Part shown: piece after piece, positions 8,538-17,567 of the stretch
Numbering within the stretch: the stretch's first letter is position 1
How the letters are laid out: every line of letters starts with the position of its first letter
DNA from: Bacillaceae bacterium JMAK1
Lineage (GTDB): Bacteria; Bacillota; Bacilli; Bacillales; Marinococcaceae
Assembly: GCA_012970285.1 (NCBI GenBank)
Contig: JIBW01000002.1
Span: 1 to 64,000, forward strand
Reading direction: 5' to 3'
DNA: 64,000 bases
Translations under genes and position numbers: made by a program
The notes under the pieces: model-generated
Told to the model about the DNA's origin: nothing
What the model saw: the letters and a program-made list of their open reading frames with translations, nothing else
Databases searched by the model: none

Positions 8538-9320
8538 TTGAATTTCCGAGTCGATGCGTTTACGAAGTTTGCATTATCAACGACTGACGATGAATTTGGA
8601 ACGGTAAATGATGTTTATTTTGACAGCGTTGGGAATTGGAAAGTACGTTATATTATTGCAGATACAAGGCCTTGGTTTTTCGGTGGCAAAGTGATCTTGA
8701 GCCCTGACAGTGTGGAGCGAATGGACATCGACGCTCAGCTACTGCATCTCTCAGCGACTAAAGAAGAGATTAAAGACAGCCCGAAGCCGGATGAGAAAGA
8801 ACCAATTTCGAGAACACACGAAGAGAAGATTTTAAGTCATTACGGGCTTCCTTATTATTGGACGGCTTCAGGTGGCATGGCGCAAAATGGCACACCACCT
8901 TATCCGACTGTAGGTCCACTATCCCCAGTAGCAGTTGAGGCTGTCATTGAGAGCGAAGAAGCTCAGATCTCAGAAGAACCGACAGAAGACGTTAATTATC
9001 ATTTACAAAGTTCTAAAGACTTAACGTCTTATTCAGTCTATTCACGAGGGGAAAAGATCGGCAAGATTGATGACATTGTGTTCGATAGTAGAACGTGGCA
9101 AGTAGAATTTATTGAAGTGAACACAGGGACGGCATTGAAAAAAACACACCACCTTATTCCAGTTCAGAAATTTAAAGAATTTGATCCAACCACAGAACGT
9201 GCACACGTCGATATTGATTTAGAGAAGCTTAAAGATGCCCCAACTCATGAGCAACTCACCGATGAGCATAAAAAAGGATTGAACAAATACTATGGCATGT
9301 CAGGCATGTCTGGATTATAG
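8538..9320 (+). CDS. Protein with two PRC-barrel domains
   Basis: A 260-residue soluble protein. Two PRC-barrel-like modules are visible, about residues 1-75 (FGTVNDVYFDSVGNWKVRYIIADT) and about 155-230 (GEKIGKIDDIVFDSRTWQVEFIEVNTG), joined by a linker rich in Glu and Pro. PRC-barrel proteins bind RNA-processing or photosynthetic partners or act in stress-related roles; the specific role here is unknown. The start is TTG at 8538, supported by AGGAGGT seven bases upstream and the lack of a better codon. The gene is monocistronic. Confidence 0.8.
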   Translation: MNFRVDAFTKFALSTTDDEFGTVNDVYFDSVGNWKVRYIIADTRPWFFGGKVILSPDSVERMDIDAQLLHLSATKEEIKDSPKPDEKEPISRTHEEKILSHYGLPYYWTASGGMAQNGTPPYPTVGPLSPVAVEAVIESEEAQISEEPTEDVNYHLQSSKDLTSYSVYSRGEKIGKIDDIVFDSRTWQVEFIEVNTGTALKKTHHLIPVQKFKEFDPTTERAHVDIDLEKLKDAPTHEQLTDEHKKGLNKYYGMSGMSGL

Positions 9321-9337
9321 ATTTACCGATCGTTAAG

Positions 9338-9374
9338 GAGCCGTCTCGTTTTAAAACAGACGGTTCTTTTTTTA
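9338..9374 (+). terminator. Terminator of the PRC-barrel gene
   Basis: AGCCGTCT pairs with AGACGGTT across an 11-base loop, followed by TCTTTTTTTATTT. Confidence 0.85.
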
Positions 9375-9539
9375 TTTGGTTTCGAATGCAAACTTGAAAC
9401 GTGTACGTGTAATCCAATGTAACACTTAAGTTAGATTGCCGGATGTACCTATATCGATAATTGCTCTAATCCTCTAGAATATTGGTGAAACCGCTACGCA
9501 TATACTGTCTCTTGTTTCTAACATAGAAGGAGGACATTT

Positions 9540-10949
9540 ATGAAGAAGAATACGGCAATCGTCATTGGTAGTAGTATTGCGGGTCTGTTTGCCACCCACG
9601 TAGTAGCACCTGTTTATGAGAAAGTGATTGTTATTGATCGTGACAGGCTTCCAAATGAGCCGAAGAATCGACCAGGAACGCCGCAGTCGTTTCATATTCA
9701 TCGCCTACTTCCGAAAGGAATTGAAGTGATGAATCGTTACTTCCCAGGTTTTATTAAAGAAATGATCGATCAGGGCGCATTTCGTTCTTCTAGCTTCCCA
9801 GGCTACATCGATAACCCTTTCGGTTCAATGAAAATCCCTGCTGCGATGGAAGATGCTGGTGCGAGTCGTGCCTTATTAGAATCAACATTGCGTCGACGCG
9901 TCAAAAATCATCGCAATGTGATGTGGATGGAACAAGTGAACGTTATTGGATTAACGACGACGAGTAATCAGCAAACCATTACTGGTGTTCGTGGGGAAGA
10001 TCGACAAACGAGAAAAGAAATACAAATTAATGGGGATCTTGTCATTGACGCATCGGGGATTTCAACAAAACTTCCTCAATGGCTACGTGACTTGAACCTA
10101 TCGCCCCCGACTCCTGAGAAGTTGATCACCAATATCGGTTATACAACACGGTATTATTCTTATCCTCATGAAGATGATTCACTCTCTTATTCCGATATTA
10201 TTAGTCACGGTAATCCAGGTGAACATGTGGGCTCTGGGCTTTTGTCTCATCAAGAGAACGGCCGAGCAGGAATTATTCTTTATTTTGCAGGTGGTGCACG
10301 CTATCCATCCACAGACGAAGAGGCATTCGAAAATGAAATAAATGAACTTTACAGTTCGAAAATAGCTGAAATTTCCGAACCCTTTGTGCCGGAGTCAGCC
10401 CCACGAGGGTATCGCATTAAAGAATGTGTCAGGCAGCATTATGAGCGAGCAGAAGTGTGGCCAGAAGGGTTACTCGCTCTTGGAGATTCCTTTTGTAATT
10501 TCGACCCTTTATTCGGCCAAGGAATTAGTGTTGCGGCAATGGAAGCAGAAGTGTTAGATGAGTGCTTGAGCGTACATCGACCTCATTGGACGAAGCATGT
10601 CTTTGAGCAAATGCAGCAACGTGTTATTGCTCCTGCTTGGTGGACGAGTGGGTTGTCTGATTTGCAATGGTCTGGCGTTCAATACGTTGGTGACGGAGAG
10701 CTTAAAGATCCAACGTTTGCACACAATTACTTACGACATTACCTTTCCTATGCATTTCAAGAGAAGGAACATGGAAACAAGAAGCCGATCGAAGAATACT
10801 TAGCGATGATTGGTTTGTTGGAACCGGTGGACTCGGTTTTCAATTCTGATGTAGCGCTTATATTGGCGGAACGTTCAAGTGAATTTGAGAGATATAAAAA
10901 AAGAGAAGAGACTTGGGAGCATATCATTTCTTCTGCGTTACCCAACTAG
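9540..10949 (+). CDS. FAD-dependent monooxygenase-like oxidoreductase
   Basis: A 469-residue flavoprotein. A Rossmann dinucleotide-binding motif opens the chain (AIVIGSSIAGLFATHV...VIVIDRD, residues 5-36) and the second FAD motif LALGDSFCNFDPLFGQGISVAAMEAE lies near 317-342. This is the layout of 2-polyprenyl-6-methoxyphenol hydroxylase-like enzymes, which hydroxylate or epoxidise hydrophobic substrates. The substrate is not evident, and no biosynthetic partner genes sit nearby. AGAAGGAGG precedes the ATG. It interrupts the conserved core order and may be a lineage-specific insertion. Confidence 0.82.
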   Translation: MKKNTAIVIGSSIAGLFATHVVAPVYEKVIVIDRDRLPNEPKNRPGTPQSFHIHRLLPKGIEVMNRYFPGFIKEMIDQGAFRSSSFPGYIDNPFGSMKIPAAMEDAGASRALLESTLRRRVKNHRNVMWMEQVNVIGLTTTSNQQTITGVRGEDRQTRKEIQINGDLVIDASGISTKLPQWLRDLNLSPPTPEKLITNIGYTTRYYSYPHEDDSLSYSDIISHGNPGEHVGSGLLSHQENGRAGIILYFAGGARYPSTDEEAFENEINELYSSKIAEISEPFVPESAPRGYRIKECVRQHYERAEVWPEGLLALGDSFCNFDPLFGQGISVAAMEAEVLDECLSVHRPHWTKHVFEQMQQRVIAPAWWTSGLSDLQWSGVQYVGDGELKDPTFAHNYLRHYLSYAFQEKEHGNKKPIEEYLAMIGLLEPVDSVFNSDVALILAERSSEFERYKKREETWEHIISSALPN

Positions 10950-10970
10950 TGTTACTTTGTATTGCACGAA

Positions 10971-11005
10971 GAAGTGATCGACACCAAGTTGTTGTCGATC
11001 ACTTC
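10971..11005. terminator. Hairpin between convergent genes
   Basis: GAAGTGATCGACA pairs perfectly with TGTCGATCACTTC across a 9-base loop, between the convergent monooxygenase and ytsP genes. No strong U-tract is present on either strand, so it may be a weak terminator or a transcript end-stabiliser. Confidence 0.55.
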
Positions 11006-11025
11006 AATTCAAAAACAAAATCGTA

Positions 11026-11511
11026 TTAATGTGTAATATGTGGAAGTAAGTGCTCAACAAAGCGTGTGAGCAGTTCACCTTCTTCTTCAGTAAAGCGTGA
11101 TTTTTCTGGAGAATCAATGTCGAGTACACCGATAACCTCATCATTTACGATGATCGGAACGACGACTTCCGATTGTGAAGCGGCGTCACAGGCAATATGA
11201 CCTGGGAACTGATGAACATCTTGGATGACTTGTGTTTCTTTCGTTTCAACGGCTGTTCCGCAAACCCCTTTACCGACAGCAATGCGTACGCAAGCAGGTA
11301 ATCCTTGGAAGGGACCTAATACAAGTTCGCCGTCTTTCATTAAATAGAACCCGACCCAATTCGTGCGATCTAGGAATTGATTTAACAGTGCGGTTGCGTT
11401 TGACATATTGGCAATATTGTCAGTCTCGTCTTCAAGTAATGCATCCAGTTGCTTGTAAAGCATTTCGTATTTCTTTTGCAAATTTCCATCATAAGTGACA
11501 GGTTCGAACAT
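11026..11511 (-). CDS. ytsP: GAF-domain free methionine-(R)-sulfoxide reductase
   Basis: A 161-residue cytosolic GAF protein of the fRMsr family, which reduces free methionine-R-sulfoxide. The family pattern NWVGFYLMKDGELVLGPFQGLPACVRI...GVCGTA...HIACDAASQSEVVVPI is present. It provides three conserved cysteines (about residues 80, 90 and 114), including the resolving and catalytic pair. The orthologue lies in the same rpsD-refZ neighbourhood of B. subtilis. The ATG at 11511 follows GAGAGGGG. Confidence 0.9.
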   Translation of the reverse strand: MFEPVTYDGNLQKKYEMLYKQLDALLEDETDNIANMSNATALLNQFLDRTNWVGFYLMKDGELVLGPFQGLPACVRIAVGKGVCGTAVETKETQVIQDVHQFPGHIACDAASQSEVVVPIIVNDEVIGVLDIDSPEKSRFTEEEGELLTRFVEHLLPHITH

Positions 11512-11659
11512 AATAAGTACCCCTCTCCATTTCTTTCTTGTCTAACGGAATTATAACATGTAGAACGAGCATACATATAGTCGTAAAGCATTTGCAGGAA
11601 GTACGCCTTTCAAAAAGAATGATTAACGATACGGTCATCTATTGAGAGGAGTGTTTGAA

Positions 11660-12307
11660 TTGACGAATGCTACAAGCACGAAAACAAAAGAAGCGGTGAT
11701 CACAGCCGCAATAGACCTCTTTATGACACGAGGATACAACGGAACGTCTGTACGAGCGGTTGCAGACAAAGCGAAAGTCAATGTCGCATTAATCTCCTAT
11801 TACTTCGGCGGAAAAAAAGGTTTGTTAGAAACGATCTTAAATGACTATTTAATTGGCTATTTAGAAGCCATTGAAAATGGAATTCGACGTGAAACATCGA
11901 GCTTTGATCGATTGGTCGCCATGGTAGAGTCGGCAATGGAATACCAACGAACTCACCACCGAAAAGCAAGGCTCGTCTTACGTGAAATGACACTCGATTC
12001 GATGCTCGTTCGTGAAGTGATGGCAAGTTACTTTATGAAAGAAAAACATTACTTCTCACTCGTATATGAACAAGGTCGAAAACAAGGTGTTTTCACACAA
12101 ATGCGCAAAGAATGGGCCATTCTCCATTTACGTGGCATGATCACAATGCCATTTCTTCATGCGCAATACATTCGTGAAGTTTTTCATCTAGAACCAAATG
12201 ACGACACCTTTGTTATGCACTATATGAATCACGTGAAGCAGTTTATCGAACTTCAGTTGTGTACAGATCGTGAAACGAAGCATTTGCCCCTACCGATGAT
12301 GATTTAA
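11660..12307 (+). CDS. refZ: TetR-family regulator of FtsZ assembly (RefZ)
   Basis: A ~215-residue DNA-binding protein with an N-terminal TetR helix-turn-helix (KEAVITAAIDLFMTRGYNGTSVRAVADKAKVNVALISYYFGGKKGLLETIL). The VNVALISYYF recognition helix is typical of RefZ/YttP, which links chromosome position to septum placement during sporulation. Synteny with ytsP, hisJ and ezrA supports the name. I chose TTG at 11660, spaced correctly from GAGAGGAGT; an upstream in-frame TTG at 11642 lacks its own site. The 3' end overlaps the convergent hisJ stop by four bases (12304-12307). Confidence 0.87.
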   Translation: MTNATSTKTKEAVITAAIDLFMTRGYNGTSVRAVADKAKVNVALISYYFGGKKGLLETILNDYLIGYLEAIENGIRRETSSFDRLVAMVESAMEYQRTHHRKARLVLREMTLDSMLVREVMASYFMKEKHYFSLVYEQGRKQGVFTQMRKEWAILHLRGMITMPFLHAQYIREVFHLEPNDDTFVMHYMNHVKQFIELQLCTDRETKHLPLPMMI

Positions 12308-13116
12308 TACCGTGTTGGTGAGCTTAGTGGGAAAGTGCGTAACGTGTCGTAACCTTGGGCAATACCAGTTGGGTGGTGGGCATCAGAGCCATAAACGAGT
12401 GGGATCCTCTGTTTCGTTGCTTCATTTAGAATGAACAGCGGAGGATAAGGCTCTAGGCATTTTGGTTTGATTGTGCCTGCCCCATTGGTATCAATTGCGT
12501 AATTGTTTGCTTTGATTCGTTGTAACACTTGTAAAAGCCAAGTTTCATCATTTGGAAGTGCGAATTCTCGCTGGAACTTTCTGACGAGACTCGGATGACC
12601 AATTCGGGTTGGCTTAAAACGACCTAAATTTGCATGAATGGACTGTATGACAGTTTCATAATAACGACGGATGCCTTGTTCAATCGACCCTGCTTGTTCA
12701 TAAAAAAGTTGGAAAGCTTGTTCACTGAAATCAATACAGTGGTAGTAGTCTTTCGTTTTTACAAAATGGACCGATAGAATTGCGTCATCAAGCTTAGGTC
12801 CGTATTCATCTAACAATTCCTTCGTTTCTTCTTCATACCCTTCAATAAAATCGACTTCTAATCCGATATTAATCGTGAAATGATGTTCATATTCTTTCTT
12901 CATATGTTGCAAGTCCTCTAAATAATGAGGAAGTTGTGCAAGTGACATCCCGCTATCTTGTTCTGGCGTCGGATCGACAAATGAGTGAGGCAAAGGAGCG
13001 TGTTCACAGAAAGTAGCCCCTTGAAACCCTTGACGCCGCAACGTGTCAACATAGTCTATGAAAGAAGCTGAACTGCCATGAGGACAGTAAGGTGTGTGGA
13101 CATGACCATCATACAT
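12304..13116 (-). CDS. hisJ: Histidinol-phosphatase, PHP family
   Basis: A 270-residue metal-dependent phosphatase for the histidinol-phosphate step of histidine synthesis. PHP metal-binding motifs are visible: DGHVHTPYCPHG (residues 3-14), a mid-chain EVDFIEGYE, and YGSDAHHP near 242-249. AGGAGGA lies upstream of the ATG at 13116. As in B. subtilis it stands apart from the his operon, next to refZ and ezrA. Its stop and the refZ stop overlap, so no terminator fits between them. Confidence 0.94.
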   Translation of the reverse strand: MYDGHVHTPYCPHGSSASFIDYVDTLRRQGFQGATFCEHAPLPHSFVDPTPEQDSGMSLAQLPHYLEDLQHMKKEYEHHFTINIGLEVDFIEGYEEETKELLDEYGPKLDDAILSVHFVKTKDYYHCIDFSEQAFQLFYEQAGSIEQGIRRYYETVIQSIHANLGRFKPTRIGHPSLVRKFQREFALPNDETWLLQVLQRIKANNYAIDTNGAGTIKPKCLEPYPPLFILNEATKQRIPLVYGSDAHHPTGIAQGYDTLRTFPLSSPTRY

Positions 13117-13327
13117 ATGAAAAATTCCTCCTATTCGGGTTTTGTTTTCCTATTTATGAGGCTTACATGTTAATATAGTAAATAGACACAAAGATTACCA
13201 TAAAAGATTATTACGATTCTCACTAACGATAATGATAAGTAGGGTTTTTATAATTACATAAAGCTGAATAAAGTACGATTCAACATTACACAACGGTTAG
13301 TTGTATGAACATATTGGGGTGAGCGAA

Positions 13328-15058
13328 ATGTTTATGATCATAGTAATCGCCATCGGACTCCTTTTAGTTGCTGGAATTGCCTATGGTGCATGGTTTAGAC
13401 GGAAGATCTATCAACGTGTTGACGCACTTGATAAACGGAAAAATGCAGTCATGAATGAACCAATTGCAGATGAGATCAGTCGTGTAAAAGGACTAACGAT
13501 TTCTGGAGAAACCGAGCAGAATTTTGAGCGCTGGCGAAGCGCCTGGGATACGATCGTTGAAGATCGTTTTCAAGAAATAGAGCTTCAGCTTTTTGATATT
13601 GAAGAAGCGGCCAACAAATACCAATTCAAAAAAGCCAATGAAGCGATTGATCGCGCATCAGAGAATCTTGACCACGTTGAAAGCGAGATTGCACTGATTC
13701 GAAGTGAAGTCGATGAATTAGTAAGCAGCGAACAACAAAATCGCAATGAAATCGATGATGTATCCGATCGCTTAAAAGATACAAGAGCGCTATTATCAAG
13801 GCAAAGTCGTGCTTTAGGTGAAGCAAGTGCTACGATTCAAGAACACGTTGAGCAGTGCAAAGAAGAACTTGAAGCGTATTTTGAAGATACGAAGGCTGGG
13901 AACTATATGAGTGCCCGCAAACGTCTCATCGCTTTAACAGAACAGATGGAACAGGTGAATAAATGGTTAGAGACCATACCTGGTCAACTTGTAGAAATTA
14001 ATGTCAACATTCCTAGTGAGTTAAATCAAATTGTCGCTGGGATGGATGAAATGGAAGAGAACGGCTTTGATTTAGACCATTTCACGTTAAAAGAAGACGT
14101 TGCTGAATTACGTCAACTCTTACCGAACATCAAAGATGAAACGGAGAAGTTGCACGTTGATTATGTTGAAGAGAAGATTCAAGTCATTAAACAACAAATC
14201 GAAGAGATGTACGATACACTTGAGCAAGAAGTAGAATCTCGAAGCATTGTTGAAAAACAAGTCCAACAGCTTCACAAGCGCTACAAAAAAGTAAATGATA
14301 GCATCGTACAGTTAGAGCAAGAACAACGTAGAGTGAAAGAAAGTTATCGTTTGCCTGAGCGGGAACAAAATGTATACGAGCAAGTCGCTAAAGAACTACA
14401 AGATACTGAAAAAGAACAACGAGTATTTCAAGATCTTCATGAACATCGCAAACAGTCGTTTATTGATTTAAAAGCAACGCTCTCGCGTCATGAGGAGAGA
14501 ATCGAAACGATCGAAAACGATGTGAAGGAATCGATGGTTCGATTGGAAGAGCTGCGCAGTGATGAACTAAAAGCTTATGAAGAACTCGCTCTTCTTCGCA
14601 AGAAAATCATGGAAGTGCAGATGAAAATTCAAAAAAGCCACTTACCAGCCGTCCCAGAAATGCTCATATCCGAACTTGATCAGTCAAAGAGGGAATTAGA
14701 GAAAGCAACCGCTTTGTTAGAAATGACGCCGCTTGAAATGAAAGCTGTAAAAGATGCTTTAGAACTTGGCCAACATCAAGTAGGAAAAGCGGTGATGACG
14801 GTGCAGGCGACCATTCAATCGGCTGCTTGGGCAGAGCGATTGTTGCAATTTGGGAATCGTTATCGCAACCAATACCCATCGTTATTAGATGAGTTGCATG
14901 CAGGGGAGTGGGAATTTAGAAACGGTTTTTATGAAGAGGCCATTGAACGTTTAACAGACGTCTTCAATCGTCACGTTCCAGTCGCGCTAAGCCAATTAGA
15001 ATCGGCATGGGATGAAGAAGCGGACAAAGATGAAATTAAACAATATCAAAATGTATAG
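13328..15058 (+). CDS. ezrA: Septation ring formation regulator EzrA
   Basis: A ~576-residue division protein that modulates FtsZ ring assembly. One N-terminal membrane helix (about residues 3-22, FMIIVIAIGLLLVAGIAYGAWF) is followed by long spectrin-like coiled coils across most of the chain. The QNR-patch region AERLLQFGNRYRNQYPSL lies near residue 500, as in characterised EzrA. I chose the ATG at 13328, with GGGGTGAG five bases upstream; a TTG at 13301 would add nine residues without a good site. The gene is monocistronic. Confidence 0.94.
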   Translation: MFMIIVIAIGLLLVAGIAYGAWFRRKIYQRVDALDKRKNAVMNEPIADEISRVKGLTISGETEQNFERWRSAWDTIVEDRFQEIELQLFDIEEAANKYQFKKANEAIDRASENLDHVESEIALIRSEVDELVSSEQQNRNEIDDVSDRLKDTRALLSRQSRALGEASATIQEHVEQCKEELEAYFEDTKAGNYMSARKRLIALTEQMEQVNKWLETIPGQLVEINVNIPSELNQIVAGMDEMEENGFDLDHFTLKEDVAELRQLLPNIKDETEKLHVDYVEEKIQVIKQQIEEMYDTLEQEVESRSIVEKQVQQLHKRYKKVNDSIVQLEQEQRRVKESYRLPEREQNVYEQVAKELQDTEKEQRVFQDLHEHRKQSFIDLKATLSRHEERIETIENDVKESMVRLEELRSDELKAYEELALLRKKIMEVQMKIQKSHLPAVPEMLISELDQSKRELEKATALLEMTPLEMKAVKDALELGQHQVGKAVMTVQATIQSAAWAERLLQFGNRYRNQYPSLLDELHAGEWEFRNGFYEEAIERLTDVFNRHVPVALSQLESAWDEEADKDEIKQYQNV

Positions 15059-15061
15059 ACG

Positions 15062-15094
15062 CAGCGCGGGACCATTCGTCCCGCGCTTATCTTT
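15062..15094 (+). terminator. ezrA terminator
   Basis: AGCGCGGGAC pairs with GTCCCGCGCT across five bases (15063-15087). The trailing TTATCTTT is a modest U-tract. Confidence 0.7.
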
Positions 15095-15157
15095 GATTAA
15101 AAAATGTGCTATAATGTTCTGCTGGATAGAAAGCGACATTTGTGAGGTGGCTTCACA

Positions 15158-16309
15158 ATGATATATTTAGATAATAGCTCAACGACGAAACCGTACGCTG
15201 AGGTTATGAATACATTTACGAAAGCGAGCATCGATTATTTTGGGAATCCTTCTTCACTGCACAATCAAGGTTCAAAGAGCGAGCAGTTAATAAGAGAAGC
15301 AAGACGGTCGATTGCAAAGCAATTATCAATTTCTCCTCAAGAGATTGTGTTTACTTCTGGAGGCTCAGAAGGGAATAACATCGCGATTAAAGGGGCGGCT
15401 TTTACAAGGCAAGATCGAGGGAAACATTTGATCACTACCGCGATTGAACACCCTTCGGTACTAGAAACGTTTCAATATCTAGAATCGGTAGGCTTTACGG
15501 TTACGTATTTACCAGTGGACTGTGAAGGGCGTGTAGCTGTTCAATCTGTCATAGATGCGATCACTGCAGACACAACACTCGTGTCAATCATGCATGTGAA
15601 TCATGAAACTGGGGCCGTTCAACCGATAAAAGCGATTGGTGAAAAACTAAAAGACATTGAAAAGATTCGTTTTCATGTCGATCATGTGCAAGGTTTCTTG
15701 AAAGTCCCTCTTGATTTACACGCTGCGGGAATTGACTTATGTACGATTTCTGGTCATAAGATTCACAGTGTGAAAGGAAGCGGCTTTTTATTTGTGAGAG
15801 ATACTGTTAAGCTCGTTCCTCTTATTCACGGTGGTGGTCAAGAGTATGGTGTACGTTCTGGAACCGAAAACGTCCCTGCAATTGCTGCATTAACAAAGGC
15901 AATTCGTTTGTCTTCAATGAAGCGAGACGCTCAGCTTCAACATGTACAAGCACTAAAAGCATTCTTAATAGACGAATTGCAACAACGATCGGGTATGCAC
16001 GTAAACACACCAAACGAACAAAGTGCGCCTCATATCGTAAACGTATCGATTGATGAGACGAAACCAGAAGTGCTCATCCAAGCATTAAGCAAAAAAAGCA
16101 TTTATGTTTCATCAAAGTCTGCATGCTCATCCAAGCAAAAGAGTGCAAGTGCTGTTCTTTATGAACAGTTTCATGATCTAACAAGGGCATCTACGGCTCT
16201 TCGTATTAGCCTCTCTTATGAAACGACAAAAAGTGATGCTGAGGCATTTCTAGAAGCTCTTGATGAAATTGTAGCCGAAGTTCGAACGATAAAGGAAGTG
16301 AAGTTGTGA
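15158..16309 (+). CDS. nifZ: Cysteine desulfurase, ThiI partner
   Basis: A 383-residue PLP enzyme that moves sulfur from cysteine. The PLP-lysine motif SGHKIHSVKGSGF is present at about residues 197-209, and the mobile active-site cysteine is in SSKSACSSKQKSA near 325. The gene overlaps thiI by four bases (GTGA), a tight coupling. In bacilli this desulfurase feeds ThiI for 4-thiouridine in tRNA rather than general Fe-S assembly. GAGGTGG precedes the ATG. Confidence 0.93.
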   Translation: MIYLDNSSTTKPYAEVMNTFTKASIDYFGNPSSLHNQGSKSEQLIREARRSIAKQLSISPQEIVFTSGGSEGNNIAIKGAAFTRQDRGKHLITTAIEHPSVLETFQYLESVGFTVTYLPVDCEGRVAVQSVIDAITADTTLVSIMHVNHETGAVQPIKAIGEKLKDIEKIRFHVDHVQGFLKVPLDLHAAGIDLCTISGHKIHSVKGSGFLFVRDTVKLVPLIHGGGQEYGVRSGTENVPAIAALTKAIRLSSMKRDAQLQHVQALKAFLIDELQQRSGMHVNTPNEQSAPHIVNVSIDETKPEVLIQALSKKSIYVSSKSACSSKQKSASAVLYEQFHDLTRASTALRISLSYETTKSDAEAFLEALDEIVAEVRTIKEVKL

Positions 16310-17508
16310 AAGTCGATCATATACTCGTTCGTTACGGTGAAATTGCCCTTAAAGGCAAAAATCGTAATGAGTTCGAAAGAATGTTAAAAGGGAATATGAA
16401 CCAAGCGTTACGGGAGATAGGTTCTGCACGTGCAAAGCGAATTTTTGGTCGTTTAATTGTTGAAGTAGGCGATGAAGACGACGCTGACCAGATCATGGCA
16501 CGTCTCCAAAATATATTCGGGATCGTTTCGTTATCAAAAGCGATAAAAACGACAAGAGAACTTGAAGATATTCAAAATGCAGCGCTATATATGATGAACG
16601 AGAGCTTGACTGCAAAAACGTTTAAAGTGACGGCAAGACGTTCTTATAAACAAACACCATTAAACTCACAAGAAATGAACTACGAAATCGGTTCATACGT
16701 CTTAAGAAATACAGAACATTTAACAGTCGATGTTCACAACCCAGATGTTGAATTGCACGTTGAGGTGCGCGAACACGGTACGTACTTGAGTGCGGGTCGA
16801 GTGATGGGCCGTGGAGGGCTTCCTGTTGGAAGCTCTGGTAAAACGATGCTTTTATTGTCTGGTGGTATTGATAGTCCAGTTGCGGGCTATCTAGCAATGA
16901 AGCGTGGTGCGGTTGTAGAGGCCATTCATTTCCATAGCCCACCATATACGAATGAACGCGCGAAGCAAAAAGTAATCGATCTCACGAAGCAGATGGCCGC
17001 TTACGGTGGTGCTGTTCGCTTACACCTTATTCCATTTACAAAGGTGCAACAAGACATCCATCAGAAGATTCCTTCCTACTATGCGATGACGATTACGAGA
17101 CGAATGATGATGAGGATTTCAGAACAAGTCGCTCATGAACAGCGTGCACTTGCGCTCGTAAATGGGGAGAGTCTCGGTCAAGTTGCATCACAAACACTTG
17201 AAAGCATCCATGCCATTGAGGAAGCAAGCTCACTTCCAGTGTTGCGTCCGCTCGTTACGATGGACAAAACAGAAGTAATGGACATTGCGAAGGAGATCGG
17301 CACATACGAAACGTCAATCTTGCCATATGAAGATTGTTGTACGATCTTTTTACCTCAAGAATCAAAAACAAAGCCAAAGCTTGAAAAAGCAAAGATGTTT
17401 GAGACAAACCTTGATATTGAAGATTTAATCAGTCAATCGCTTGCAGGTAAAGAAACGATGCTAATTAAACATCAAGACAGCTCTGATGAGTTTGATGATT
17501 TGCTATAA
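16306..17508 (+). CDS. thiI: tRNA 4-thiouridine synthase
   Basis: A 400-residue enzyme that adenylates U8 of tRNA and inserts sulfur. The N-terminal THUMP RNA-binding domain spans about residues 60-165. The PP-loop SGGIDSPVAGY lies near 185-195. YEDCCTIF near 340-347 supplies the conserved cysteine. There is no C-terminal rhodanese domain, as in the short Bacillus form, so the NifZ desulfurase must donate sulfur directly. The start is GTG at 16306, overlapping the nifZ stop. Confidence 0.96.
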   Translation: MKVDHILVRYGEIALKGKNRNEFERMLKGNMNQALREIGSARAKRIFGRLIVEVGDEDDADQIMARLQNIFGIVSLSKAIKTTRELEDIQNAALYMMNESLTAKTFKVTARRSYKQTPLNSQEMNYEIGSYVLRNTEHLTVDVHNPDVELHVEVREHGTYLSAGRVMGRGGLPVGSSGKTMLLLSGGIDSPVAGYLAMKRGAVVEAIHFHSPPYTNERAKQKVIDLTKQMAAYGGAVRLHLIPFTKVQQDIHQKIPSYYAMTITRRMMMRISEQVAHEQRALALVNGESLGQVASQTLESIHAIEEASSLPVLRPLVTMDKTEVMDIAKEIGTYETSILPYEDCCTIFLPQESKTKPKLEKAKMFETNLDIEDLISQSLAGKETMLIKHQDSSDEFDDLL

Positions 17509-17521
17509 ATGGTGAGTAGCG

Positions 17522-17542
17522 TGGCAACCGTTTTGGTTGCCA
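17522..17542 (+). terminator. Hairpin after thiI
   Basis: TGGCAACC pairs perfectly with GGTTGCCA across GTTTT. There is no following U-tract. A second small pairing (CCTCTTACGTAGAGG) overlaps the next ribosome site, so both could tune read-through and translation of the amidohydrolase gene. Confidence 0.4.
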
Positions 17543-17567
17543 GGCCTCTTACGTAGAGGAGGAAGTT

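Noticed and set aside
9485-9512. TGAAAC-based ECF sigma promoter before the FAD monooxygenase
   Set aside because: The downstream CGTC-like element has the wrong spacing.
13200-13300. Fur-box-like GATAATGATAAG before ezrA
   Set aside because: Only one half-site matches; the dyad is not completed.
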